Source of the DNA: Candidatus Kuenenia stuttgartensis
Lineage (GTDB): Bacteria; Planctomycetota; Planctomycetia; Isosphaerales; Isosphaeraceae
NCBI GenBank assembly: GCA_945872325.1
Contig: CAMBZY010000118.1
Span: forward strand, 1 to 8,434
Direction of reading: 5' to 3'
DNA length: 8,434 nt
A model generated the notes under the pieces. It worked only from the letters and a program-made list of their open reading frames with translations, was not told the DNA's origin and searched no databases. The translations under genes and the position numbers were made by a program. Within the stretch, counting starts at the first letter, position 1; the number at the start of each line of letters is the position of its first letter. This document shows positions 1-6,269 of this stretch, piece by piece.

Positions 1-705
1 CCGACGTATCTCTATGGATATGGTGGATTTAACATCTCACTTTCCCCAGCATTCAGCCCTGCTAATCTGGCCTGGATGGAAGCGGGCGGACTGTTCGCTT
101 TGGCGAACTTGCGAGGCGGCGGAGAATATGGGGAAGCCTGGCACCAGGCAGGCACGAAGCTGAACAAGCAGAACGTGTTTGACGACTTTATTGGGGCAGC
201 CGAGTGGCTGATCAAGAACGACTATACGAAGACGGAAAAGCTGGCCATCGGCGGGGGTTCCAATGGGGGCCTTCTGGTGGGTGCGTGCATGACCCAGCGG
301 CCCGAGCTTTTTGGGGCAGCCCTGCCAGCTGTGGGCGTGATGGATATGCTTCGGTTCCATAAGTTTACGATCGGCTGGGCGTGGATCGACGACTATGGGA
401 GTTCGGATAATGCCGAGCAGTTCAAGGCCTTGCTGGCTTTCTCTCCACTGCACAATTTGAAGCTGGGGACGAAGTATCCAGCGACGATGGTGACGACGGC
501 CGACCACGACGACCGGGTGGTTCCTGCCCACTCGTTCAAATTCGCAGCGGCTTTGCAGGCGGCACATTCTGGGAGCAGTCCGACATTGATCCGAATTGAG
601 ACAAAGGCTGGCCACGGCGCAGGTAAGCCGACTTCGAAGATGATTGAAGAGGCGGCTGACAAGTGGGCATTTTTGGTGAAGTCACTTGGCCTGAACTGGA
701 AATAA
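1..705 (+). CDS. Prolyl oligopeptidase, C-terminal catalytic domain (5'-truncated by window)
   Basis: Serine peptidase of family S9A (prolyl oligopeptidase), which cleaves short peptides after proline. The frame is open from base 1, and 234 residues are visible. These correspond to the C-terminal third of the usual roughly 700-residue enzyme, essentially the alpha/beta-hydrolase domain without the beta-propeller. It starts inside the conserved YLYGYGGF segment, followed by NLRGGGEYG. The nucleophile is the Ser of GGGSNGG (visible residue 87, codon 259-261). The acid is the first Asp of the DDRVVP motif (residue 170), and the Arg two residues later is the family's substrate-binding Arg. The catalytic His lies in AGHGAGKP (residue 205). 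The triad is therefore complete and the enzyme is probably active. The spacing of the three residues fits the porcine enzyme within a few positions. The true start, any signal peptide and cellular location cannot be judged. The gene is followed by a strong terminator and looks like the end of its transcription unit. Confidence 0.95.
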   Translation, partial: PTYLYGYGGFNISLSPAFSPANLAWMEAGGLFALANLRGGGEYGEAWHQAGTKLNKQNVFDDFIGAAEWLIKNDYTKTEKLAIGGGSNGGLLVGACMTQRPELFGAALPAVGVMDMLRFHKFTIGWAWIDDYGSSDNAEQFKALLAFSPLHNLKLGTKYPATMVTTADHDDRVVPAHSFKFAAALQAAHSGSSPTLIRIETKAGHGAGKPTSKMIEEAADKWAFLVKSLGLNWK

Positions 706-739
706 GCTGGTTTTGTCTGATTAGTTCGAAAAATGGATC

Positions 740-777
740 AAAAAGGGAGGGTGTGCGAAAGTATGACCTCCCTTTTT
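740..777 (+). terminator. Rho-independent terminator after the prolyl oligopeptidase gene
   Basis: AAAAAGGGAGG (740-750) pairs perfectly with CCTCCCTTTTT (767-777), giving an 11-bp stem with a 16-nt loop. The right arm supplies the T-run. It begins 35 nt after the stop codon. The A-run on the left arm means it could also stop transcripts coming from the right. Confidence 0.85.
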
Positions 778-833
778 CTAACAATATTTTTAAAGTTTCA
801 AAGTCTTTACTGCTAGAACTTTAATGATTCTCT

Positions 834-846
834 GGAAATAATTTCC
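834..846. promoter_or_regulatory. Operator-like palindrome upstream of the PEP-CTERM promoter
   Basis: GGAAATAATTTCC is a perfect 6-bp inverted repeat around a single A. One further C-G pair and a G-T pair can be added outside. It is centred about 20 nt upstream of the candidate -35 box, where an activator or repressor could bind. A second inverted repeat, TTAAAGTT (790-797) with AACTTTAA (817-824), lies just upstream. No regulator is known; this is inference from symmetry and position. Confidence 0.35.
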
Positions 847-857
847 GGGAATAGTGA

Positions 858-886
858 TTGACTCGATTGGGGCATCTTGATAGGTT
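858..886 (+). promoter_or_regulatory. Candidate sigma70-type promoter of the PEP-CTERM gene
   Basis: TTGACT (858-863, five of six consensus bases) lies 17 nt before TAGGTT (881-886, three of six). A start near 893 would give a leader of about 84 nt. The -10 match is poor, so this is tentative. Inverted repeats lie on both sides (834-846 and 905-921), which fits a regulated promoter. I saw no convincing GG/GC sigma54 element. Confidence 0.35.
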
Positions 887-904
887 ATTCGAAAGCGTGA
901 GTAT

Positions 905-921
905 TGACCAAAGGATGGTCA
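905..921. promoter_or_regulatory. Operator-like dyad in the PEP-CTERM leader
   Basis: TGACCA (905-910) and TGGTCA (916-921) are perfect 6-bp arms around AAGGA. It falls about 12 nt downstream of the predicted transcription start, a typical position for a repressor site. It could equally be a short leader hairpin. Confidence 0.35.
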
Positions 922-935
922 CAAAACTCACGGGA

Positions 936-960
936 CCGGTTCACAGGATGTTAGAACCGG
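936..960 (+). promoter_or_regulatory. Leader hairpin abutting the ribosome binding site of the PEP-CTERM gene
   Basis: CCGGTTC (936-942) pairs with GAACCGG (954-960), a 7-bp GC-rich stem with an 11-nt loop. Its 3' arm shares the first two G's of the GGAGG at 959-963. Folding would therefore partly mask that purine run while leaving the nearer AAGGA (965-969), which sits 7 nt before the ATG, exposed. It could tune translation or stabilise the 5' end of the message. Confidence 0.4.
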
Positions 961-976
961 AGGAAAGGAATCGATC

Positions 977-1951
977 ATGAACATGTCCGAACTTCGAACA
1001 CCGATGCGGGTCGACTCTGCAAATCAAGATGGTATGCAGGTGGACAGTGTATATGGTTACAAGTCGTCGGCAGAAACGCTGGGAATGTCCAGGATGGCGT
1101 CCGAGCGAGTGATGAATAGTTTGTCTAGTCAGAATTACTCTGGTTCAAGAGGTCAGAACAGTTTCGCTGTTAAGTCACGGGTACTATCCCAAGTGGCAGG
1201 GCGAGTTTGTGGCCTCATCATGGACGATCACGAGGGAAGAATCATGCACCGGATGCGACAGAGCCTCATATTCTCGCTGATTGGTTTTATGGTAGCCACT
1301 TCCGGCATTGCTCGTGGGGCTCTGATACAGCCGAACACGGAACGCAAATACCCGGATATCGCCGCTGACGTCAACGGCGTTGTAAATTACAACTACTCCA
1401 ATGGCCAAGGAACATTCACGATGCGTAATACGCCGTTCCTTCTGGCCACTGGCCCGGATGCCGCTCAAGAAGCGACCATCCTGCCAACAGCTGATGGAAC
1501 CCGTGTTCAAAATGTGAGTGTTGCTCTGGATTCCACTGGCAACCTTGTGAATAGTACTTCAAACAACTATTCGCTTTATGGCTCAACGACGGTTGCCGGC
1601 CAAACCTTCACGGGTCTGCTCCTGCAAGGTACTCCAACCTCGTTTGGGGCTCAGGACAACGGTTCGTTCGACATGTTCGACCTCGGTATCAAAGTCACAG
1701 GCGGTGCCTTGGCTGATGCGTTTGGCTCGAACGCCTACATGCTGATTCGACCAGAACTGCAAAGCTCATTCACAGGAGCTTTCGACTCGAACTTCACAGC
1801 CCAAAAGGCTACCAGCAATACACGCGGCAACTACACACCGCCTGCTCCTGTACCAGAACCAGCCACATGGATGATTCTTGTCGGTGGAGGAGCTGGCCTG
1901 GCCATGTTCAACAGACGTCGTCTGCGACTGGCTGCCCAAAATTTGGAATGA
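977..1951 (+). CDS. Secreted PEP-CTERM sorting-domain protein with long N-terminal extension
   Basis: A 324-residue protein predicted to be exported, then handled by an exosortase-type system at the cell envelope. The C-terminus has the PEP-CTERM tripartite signal: VPEP (292-295), a hydrophobic stretch to about 311, then the Arg cluster NRRRLR. Between lies a low-complexity Gly/Ser/Thr/Asn-rich region without a domain I recognise. The Sec-type hydrophobic segment (SLIFSLIGFMVA, near residues 96-107, followed by SGIARGA) is unusually far inside. The first 89 residues are polar, rich in Ser and Met, and precede it. I kept the ATG at 977 because AAGGA lies 7 nt upstream and the whole extension is open. 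An internal ATG at 1244 also has a GAGG about 8 nt upstream and would give a textbook signal peptide of about 28 residues. Either start, or both, may be used. No exosortase gene is in view. Confidence 0.85.
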   Translation: MNMSELRTPMRVDSANQDGMQVDSVYGYKSSAETLGMSRMASERVMNSLSSQNYSGSRGQNSFAVKSRVLSQVAGRVCGLIMDDHEGRIMHRMRQSLIFSLIGFMVATSGIARGALIQPNTERKYPDIAADVNGVVNYNYSNGQGTFTMRNTPFLLATGPDAAQEATILPTADGTRVQNVSVALDSTGNLVNSTSNNYSLYGSTTVAGQTFTGLLLQGTPTSFGAQDNGSFDMFDLGIKVTGGALADAFGSNAYMLIRPELQSSFTGAFDSNFTAQKATSNTRGNYTPPAPVPEPATWMILVGGGAGLAMFNRRRLRLAAQNLE

Positions 1952-2024
1952 GCTGATTGGGATGTATCTCTGGCCAGCTCCCATAAGAACTGGTCTAAAG
2001 ATTAACCCTGATTGAACTTATATG

Positions 2025-2071
2025 ACCCTCGCTTCGTTTACGGCAAGCCTGCCGACTCGAAGATCGAGGGT
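2025..2071. terminator. Hairpin terminator between converging PEP-CTERM and methyltransferase genes
   Basis: The outer stem is ACCCTCG (2025-2031) with CGAGGGT (2065-2071), continued by CTTCG (2032-2036) with CGAAG (2058-2062) across a 2-nt bulge, and an inner CGGC/GCCG. On the plus strand TTTTA follows, which suits termination of the PEP-CTERM message. On the minus strand it begins 4 nt after the methyltransferase stop, but no good T-run follows, so it is probably weaker in that direction. Confidence 0.75.
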
Positions 2072-2075
2072 TTTA

Positions 2076-2792
2076 TCATTCCTTGGTGCAAACCACGCAA
2101 ACGCCATACGAACAACGCCCAAAACTGATCCGGTAATCCCAGGTGGCCAGACGCCCTAATATTCGACGGCCCAGATGGTTGGGGAATCCGGCCTTATAAA
2201 ATGGCCAGCTCAACCAATCCGCTATCGGCATCAAAAACAGGCCTCCGAACTCAAAACGGATCGTGGACCAGCCTTGCTCGCCTATAATTGTTTGTAATTC
2301 GTGAACATGGAAGTGCTTGTGCCATTCCACGGTTCGACCTGTCGAATCATAACCGAGATCGCGCATACCCCGGCCAAAAATGGTTTGGTAAAGGCCTGGC
2401 AACCGGTGCCTGACATTATTGGAATCAAGCCAGGCGAACAAACCGGCATGGGGAACGGTCAGAATCAACACACCGTCAGGTTTGAGGATACGTCTCATCT
2501 CTTCGACCGCGATTTTCCAGTTCCGTTCAGGCAGGTGCTCTAAAACCTCGAGGCAAGTCACGCAATCGAACTGGGAATCAGGGAAGGGCAGTCGTTCTGC
2601 AACAGCTTGACTGAATAAGATGTTAGGTGTCAGGTGGTTCACCTGTTTTAAGGCATGCCCGTTAATTTCAACGCCAGCCAGAATGGCTTTCGGGCGGATA
2701 TCCCGGCATCTGAGCAACCAGACACCGACATTGCAGCCGATGTCGAGAATCGACAATTCCGTCTTATCAGGAAGGTAACTTTCCACATGCAT
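2076..2792 (-). CDS. Class I SAM-dependent methyltransferase (Methyltransf_11 type)
   Basis: Soluble methyltransferase of about 238 residues with a Rossmann-type SAM fold. Motif I is ILDIGCNVG (near residue 15). The acidic strand-2 end is GVEIN, expected to bind the SAM ribose. RLPFPDSQFDCVTCLEVLEHL carries motifs II/III, and the RRILKPDGVLILTVPH strand follows. A His-rich EWHKHFHVHEL segment precedes the last third, as in several small-molecule or glycan methyltransferases. The substrate is unknown. An ATG 12 nt upstream (2804) follows directly on an in-frame TAG and has no Shine-Dalgarno. The ATG at 2792 has GAGG at a 6-nt spacing, so I chose it. The gene starts about 20 nt beyond the sigma-factor terminator hairpin, so it may depend on read-through or on a weak promoter inside that short gap. 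It converges with the PEP-CTERM gene. Confidence 0.88.
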   Translation of the reverse strand: MHVESYLPDKTELSILDIGCNVGVWLLRCRDIRPKAILAGVEINGHALKQVNHLTPNILFSQAVAERLPFPDSQFDCVTCLEVLEHLPERNWKIAVEEMRRILKPDGVLILTVPHAGLFAWLDSNNVRHRLPGLYQTIFGRGMRDLGYDSTGRTVEWHKHFHVHELQTIIGEQGWSTIRFEFGGLFLMPIADWLSWPFYKAGFPNHLGRRILGRLATWDYRISFGRCSYGVCVVCTKE

Positions 2793-2810
2793 CTTGAGCC
2801 TCATCTAACA

Positions 2811-2847
2811 TAAAAACCGGCAGGGCAATGAATTTGCCCGCCGGTTT
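2811..2847 (-). terminator. Rho-independent terminator of the sigma-factor gene
   Basis: AAACCGGC (2814-2821) pairs with GCCGGTTT (2840-2847), and GGGCAA (2823-2828) pairs with TTGCCC (2834-2839) across one bulged A, with a 5-nt loop. Read on the minus strand the stem is followed by a T-run (complement of 2812-2816). It lies 52 nt after the sigma-factor stop and just before the methyltransferase start, so it could also act as an attenuator for that gene. Confidence 0.85.
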
Positions 2848-2899
2848 AGAGTATTGGATTTTGACTGGCTTTACAAGAGATGAGGTGTGAGTCTGCAGC

Positions 2900-3736
2900 T
2901 TAGTCGGCCATAAGGACGGCCGAGAGTTTACCCAAAGCCTCATTCTCAATCTGACGAACGCGTTCACGGGTCAGGCCAAGCGATTCACCGATCTCTTTGA
3001 GAGTCTTCGGTGGGTCATCGTTGAGGCCAAAACGCATGCGGAGAACAGTGGCTTCGCGTTTGTCCATTTCCCCCAGACGGTTCATGACAATCCGAAGGTT
3101 ATCGGCTTCGATCATCTCTTCATCAGGGGCTTTAGTGCGTTCATCCATCAGCATTTCGCCGAGGGTCCAGCCATTTTCGCCCTGATCGGTCTGTGGCACC
3201 AGGTTGTATACATTGATGGCTTTTTTAACAATCGCCAGCTTCTTCTTTGGTATTTCAAGCACCACGGCGATCTCTTCAGGGGTAGGGGTTCGCCCGAGGG
3301 TTTCCTGAAGGTCGTTTGAAGCTCTTCGCCACTTGGTCAGCAGTTCCACCATATAGGCTGGAATGCGGATCGGTTTGGCGGTATTGACCAAGGCCCGCTT
3401 GATGGATTGCTTGATCCAGTAGCTGGCATATGTTGAGAATCGGGTACCAATGGTTGGGTCAAAGCCTTCAACGGCTCTGAGCAGACCAATGTTGCCTTCT
3501 TCGATCAAATCTTGTAAGGCTAAGCCTTTACCAACATAACCGCGAGCAATGTTGACGACGAGCCGAAGGTTGGCTCGAATCATCCGATCTCGAGCGGCTT
3601 TATCACCCTGTCCGATCAATACAGCAAGGTCTTTTTCCTCTTGAGCATTGAGCAGGGCTGTCTCGTTGATTTCCCGAAGATAAGTCTCCAGGGGACTTTG
3701 CACCGTATCACGGCGATGACGTCTTAGACGAGCCAT
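2900..3736 (-). CDS. RNA polymerase sigma factor, sigma70 family (RpoD-like, lacks region 1.1)
   Basis: Directs core RNA polymerase to -35/-10 promoters. The 278 residues run through region 1.2 (SPLETYLREINE, about 14-40), region 2 (about 55-116: RANLRLVVNIA, DLIEEGNIGLLRAVEGFDP, RFSTYASYWIKQSIKRA), region 3 (about 120-180) and region 4 (about 215-275). The 4.2 helix-turn-helix is TLKEIGESLGLTRERVRQIENEAL. Region 1.1 and the non-conserved insert of full-size RpoD are missing, the architecture of group 2 sigma factors such as RpoS or cyanobacterial SigB-E. It may be an alternative sigma factor or this lineage's short main one; the sequence alone does not decide. The ATG at 3736 has GAGG 5 nt upstream. 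The N-terminus is basic (MARLRRHRRD). It lies downstream of rpsA, but the rpsA terminator and a promoter candidate in the gap suggest independent transcription. Confidence 0.93.
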   Translation of the reverse strand: MARLRRHRRDTVQSPLETYLREINETALLNAQEEKDLAVLIGQGDKAARDRMIRANLRLVVNIARGYVGKGLALQDLIEEGNIGLLRAVEGFDPTIGTRFSTYASYWIKQSIKRALVNTAKPIRIPAYMVELLTKWRRASNDLQETLGRTPTPEEIAVVLEIPKKKLAIVKKAINVYNLVPQTDQGENGWTLGEMLMDERTKAPDEEMIEADNLRIVMNRLGEMDKREATVLRMRFGLNDDPPKTLKEIGESLGLTRERVRQIENEALGKLSAVLMAD

Positions 3737-3963
3737 AGGAACCTCTACCAGCCAAAAGGAACACGAAATGGTTGACGACGGGTTTCCCTCGATTGGGTTG
3801 ACCCGGTCCGTCCCAACTCATCTTCCTGATGATTCCACACGTCGTATTCGTGTGATAGGCCTGCTGCAAGATTGATTCCTCAATCCCTGGTCGCAACAGA
3901 CTTGGACTGGACAAGATTCTCGACTCAGTATGAACGACCAAAACTCAGGCTGTCACACCTGCT

Positions 3964-3992
3964 CTTTTAGATTGCTCTTAAGTCTTAGTCAA
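3964..3992 (-). promoter_or_regulatory. Candidate promoter of the sigma-factor gene
   Basis: On the minus strand TTGACT (complement of 3987-3992, five of six consensus bases) is 17 nt from TAAAAG (complement of 3964-3969, four of six). Transcription would start near 3957 and leave a leader of about 220 nt, which is long for a sigma gene and leaves room for leader control. An inverted repeat lies just upstream. Confidence 0.45.
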
Positions 3993-4003
3993 ATGAACCG
4001 TTC

Positions 4004-4017
4004 CTGATCGAGATCAG
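4004..4017. promoter_or_regulatory. Operator-like inverted repeat upstream of the sigma-factor promoter
   Basis: CTGATC (4004-4009) and GATCAG (4012-4017) are perfect 6-bp arms around GA. It ends 11 nt upstream of the candidate -35 box, so it suits an activator or a repressor. The regulator is unknown. Confidence 0.35.
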
Positions 4018-4085
4018 TTTGAGAGTTAACTTGACAAGATTACTATCGTCAGAACGAGATGGGAACTTTGGGAGGTTTTGGAAAA

Positions 4086-4142
4086 ATGCGTTGTTTAACG
4101 TGGACAAGTTGCTCTAAATCCATGGGAGAAAATCACGAATAA
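4086..4142 (+). CDS. Possible 18-residue small ORF opposite the rpsA 3' end
   Basis: ATG at 4086 opens 18 codons (MRCLTWTSCSKSMGENHE) ending in TAA. GGGAGG (4070-4075) lies 10 nt upstream. A plausible promoter, TTGAGA (4019-4024) and TACTAT (4041-4046) with a 16-nt spacer, precedes it, and the rpsA terminator hairpin (4161-4188), followed by TTTT on this strand, comes after. All parts of a small transcription unit are therefore present, but each is individually weak and an ORF this short arises easily by chance. No homologue is known to me. Confidence 0.2.
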   Translation: MRCLTWTSCSKSMGENHE

Positions 4143-4155
4143 GCATCAGGCAAAT

Positions 4156-4191
4156 AAAAAACCCTCAGCCCGGTGAAGGGCAGAGGGTGAC
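4156..4191 (-). terminator. Rho-independent terminator of rpsA
   Basis: ACCCTC (4161-4166) pairs with GAGGGT (4183-4188), and GCCC (4168-4171) with GGGC (4178-4181) across one A-A mismatch, with a 6-nt loop. On the minus strand a run of T (complement of 4156-4161) follows. It begins 36 nt after the rpsA stop. It separates rpsA from the sigma gene and may also end a plus-strand transcript. Confidence 0.85.
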
Positions 4192-4224
4192 TTTTACGAT
4201 TCTGGTTCGATTCAGGAAGCGAGC

Positions 4225-6027
4225 TTATTCGGCAGCTTCTGGAGCTGGATCTTGATCTGCAGCAGGAGGCGTATCGCCACCGAGCGAGAAGAGAGGTCCA
4301 CGGCCGCCGAGTCCGCCCTTGAGTTGGGACTGGTCGGATTTGGCTTCGCGAGGTGTGCCGGATTCGTCTTCGGAAGTTGGCTCTTCGCCACCCTCTTCTT
4401 CGTTCCAGCCAGCCTTCTTGCGGGAGAGGCCAATCTTGCGTTCAGCGCGGTCGACTCGCAGCACACGAACTTCGATTTCGTCGCCAACTTTGACAACTTC
4501 TTCTGGGCTTTCCACTTTGTGGTCGGCCAGTTCGCTGATGTGCAGCAAGCCTTCCAAGCCTGGTTCCAGCTCGACGAATACGCCGAAGTTGGTGAGCTTG
4601 GTGACTTTGCCCTTGACGGTGTCGCCAGGTTCGTAGCGATTTGGGATATCGGTTTCCCATGGATCCTGACGCATCTGCTTGAGACCCAAGGCGATTCGCT
4701 TGCGGTCCTGATCTACATGAAGGACTTGGCAGCTGACCTTCTGGCCCTTCTCGAGCACTTCGTTTGGATGACCGATCTTGCGGGTCCACGACATGTCGGA
4801 GATATGCAGGAGGCCGTCGATACCTTCTTCGATTTCGATGAAGGCCCCATAGTTGGTCAGGTTGCGAACCACACCTTCCACCATGGTGGTAGGGGGGTAC
4901 TTCTGAGCCACTTGATCCCATGGGTTGAGCTGGGTTTGCTTCATGCCCAGCGAGATTTCCTGCTTGTCGCGGTTGATACCGAGCACCACGACTTCGATCT
5001 TGTCGCCAGGGCTGACAAGTTCGCTTGGGTGGTTGATCCGCTTCGTCCAGGACATTTCGCTGATGTGAACCAGGCCTTCGATGCCTTCTTCAAGCTTCAC
5101 GAATGCGCCATAGCTCATCACGTTGACCACTTCGCCAATCACCTTCGTGCTGACTGGGTACTTCTCAGCCACACCTTCCCAAGGGCTGGCAGACTTCTGC
5201 TTCAGGCCAAGGGCGATCTTCTCGCGTTCCTTGTCGACATTCAGAACGATCACTTCGATCTGGTCGTCGATCTTCAGCATGTCGCTTGGGTGATTGATCC
5301 GGCCCCACGACATATCGGTGATGTGCAGAAGGCCATCGATCCCGCCCAGGTCGACGAACGCGCCGAAGTCGGCAATGTTCTTGACGGTACCGGTGCGAAC
5401 CTGATTGATTTCGATCTCCGAGAGAAGCCGCTTCTTCTGATCTTCGCGGGTCATCTCGATCAGCTTCCGACGGCTGACCACGATGTTGCGACGGCTTTCG
5501 TCGATCTTCAGGATCATACACTTGACCATCTGGCCAACGAAGTCCTGAATATCGGGCGGACGGCGGATGTCGACCTGGCTGGCAGGCAAGAACACGTTCA
5601 CGCCGATATCGACCAGCAGACCACCCTTGATCTTACGGTTGACGATACCTTCCACCACATCGCCTTCATGATGCTTGGCGATAACATTTTCCCAGGCTCG
5701 CATCCGCAAGGCTTTGCGGCGGGAGAGACGGACTTCGCTGGTCTCGTCTTCCATGTCCTCAAGCAGGACTTCCACTTCGTCGCCTGGCTTGGGTGGCTCT
5801 TCGTCTTCCCACTCGTTGAGCGGAACCAGACCTTCAGCCTTAAAGCCGATGTCCACGATCACGCGGTCGCCATCGACTTCAATCACTCGGCCAGTAACAA
5901 TCGAGCCAATGTCAAAGCTCGGGCTGCCAAGTTGCAGTTGGTCCATGCTCGGGGAATCTAGCCCCACAAGAGCAGCCAACTCTTCTTCTGTTACGTCATA
6001 TTCGTTGATAAGGTTGCGATCGACCAT
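4225..6027 (-). CDS. rpsA: 30S ribosomal protein S1
   Basis: RNA-binding ribosomal protein that brings mRNA to the 30S subunit during initiation. The 600 residues hold six S1 (OB-fold) repeats at about 40-104, 122-188, 209-276, 295-364, 382-450 and 468-536. Repeats 3-6 share the strong pattern FGAFV..G..GLLHI..MSW and are each followed by a PW-type linker (SPWEGVAEKY, NPWDQVAQKY, DPWETDI). Repeats 1-2 are divergent, as expected for the ribosome-anchoring end known from E. coli S1. A tail of about 60 residues, acidic at both ends with a Gly-rich LKGGLGGRG segment, closes the protein; it is longer than in many S1 proteins. The start is secure: an in-frame TGA lies ten codons upstream of ATG 6027, with no ATG, GTG or TTG between. 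There is no Shine-Dalgarno in front. The gene is divergent from yajQ and followed by its own terminator. A large open frame on the opposite strand is a codon-bias shadow. Confidence 0.97.
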   Translation of the reverse strand: MVDRNLINEYDVTEEELAALVGLDSPSMDQLQLGSPSFDIGSIVTGRVIEVDGDRVIVDIGFKAEGLVPLNEWEDEEPPKPGDEVEVLLEDMEDETSEVRLSRRKALRMRAWENVIAKHHEGDVVEGIVNRKIKGGLLVDIGVNVFLPASQVDIRRPPDIQDFVGQMVKCMILKIDESRRNIVVSRRKLIEMTREDQKKRLLSEIEINQVRTGTVKNIADFGAFVDLGGIDGLLHITDMSWGRINHPSDMLKIDDQIEVIVLNVDKEREKIALGLKQKSASPWEGVAEKYPVSTKVIGEVVNVMSYGAFVKLEEGIEGLVHISEMSWTKRINHPSELVSPGDKIEVVVLGINRDKQEISLGMKQTQLNPWDQVAQKYPPTTMVEGVVRNLTNYGAFIEIEEGIDGLLHISDMSWTRKIGHPNEVLEKGQKVSCQVLHVDQDRKRIALGLKQMRQDPWETDIPNRYEPGDTVKGKVTKLTNFGVFVELEPGLEGLLHISELADHKVESPEEVVKVGDEIEVRVLRVDRAERKIGLSRKKAGWNEEEGGEEPTSEDESGTPREAKSDQSQLKGGLGGRGPLFSLGGDTPPAADQDPAPEAAE

Positions 6028-6118
6028 CGACTTGAAACCAATGCCGGCCAGGCATCAACGGGCTGATTTTGAACGTCTGCCAAAGCAGTGCCGATCAATC
6101 TAAACCGCGACGACCACC

Positions 6119-6131
6119 GGTTCCTAGAACC
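6119..6131. promoter_or_regulatory. Short inverted repeat in the rpsA leader
   Basis: GGTTC (6119-6123) and GAACC (6127-6131) surround CTA. It would lie in the untranslated leader of rpsA, about 90 nt before the start codon. It could be an operator or a small hairpin for S1 autoregulation; the evidence is symmetry only. Confidence 0.25.
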
Positions 6132-6189
6132 AGAACATGTGCTTGGACCTATCGGCAAAAAGAACGCATCCTCTTGCAGATAGTAACGG

Positions 6190-6219
6190 AGTATCATCAA
6201 TATATGTGATAGACGGCAA
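6190..6219 (-). promoter_or_regulatory. Candidate rpsA promoter in the rpsA-yajQ divergent region
   Basis: On the minus strand TTGCCG (complement of 6214-6219) and GATACT (complement of 6190-6195), each four of six consensus bases, are 18 nt apart. The resulting rpsA leader would be about 155 nt. The divergent gap of 242 nt (6028-6269) must also hold the yajQ promoter, for which I found no convincing boxes. Confidence 0.3.
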
Positions 6220-6269
6220 CTTCACAATCCCGTTCTCCAAAATCCCTAGCTTGAGGTCTGAAAGTCATC

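Larger units (their letters stand above)
3737..4155 (-). other. Intergenic region between rpsA and the sigma-factor gene
   Basis: About 490 nt separate the two minus-strand genes. Next to rpsA is its terminator (4161-4188), then a possible plus-strand 18-codon ORF (4086-4142), an inverted repeat (4004-4017) and a candidate promoter (3964-3992) reading towards the sigma gene. The 220 nt nearest the sigma start (3737-3957) hold no gene or clear structure that I can see and would be a long untranslated leader. Confidence 0.6.

Noticed and set aside
37..615. Minus-strand open frame of 192 codons
   Set aside because: It is opposite the prolyl oligopeptidase catalytic domain, whose motifs and triad are complete.
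858..890. Sigma54 promoter before the PEP-CTERM gene, as known for some exosortase-linked genes
   Set aside because: I could not find a GG and GC pair with the right spacing and flanking bases.
4204..4213. tRNA T-arm-like GGTTCGATTC
   Set aside because: No acceptor stem, D-arm or anticodon arm can be drawn around it, and it abuts the rpsA stop codon.
4252..5961. Very long open frame (569 codons) on the plus strand
   Set aside because: It lies wholly opposite rpsA, whose S1 repeats are unmistakable. The antisense frame follows from strong codon bias, has a His/Asp/Phe-rich composition and no recognisable domain.
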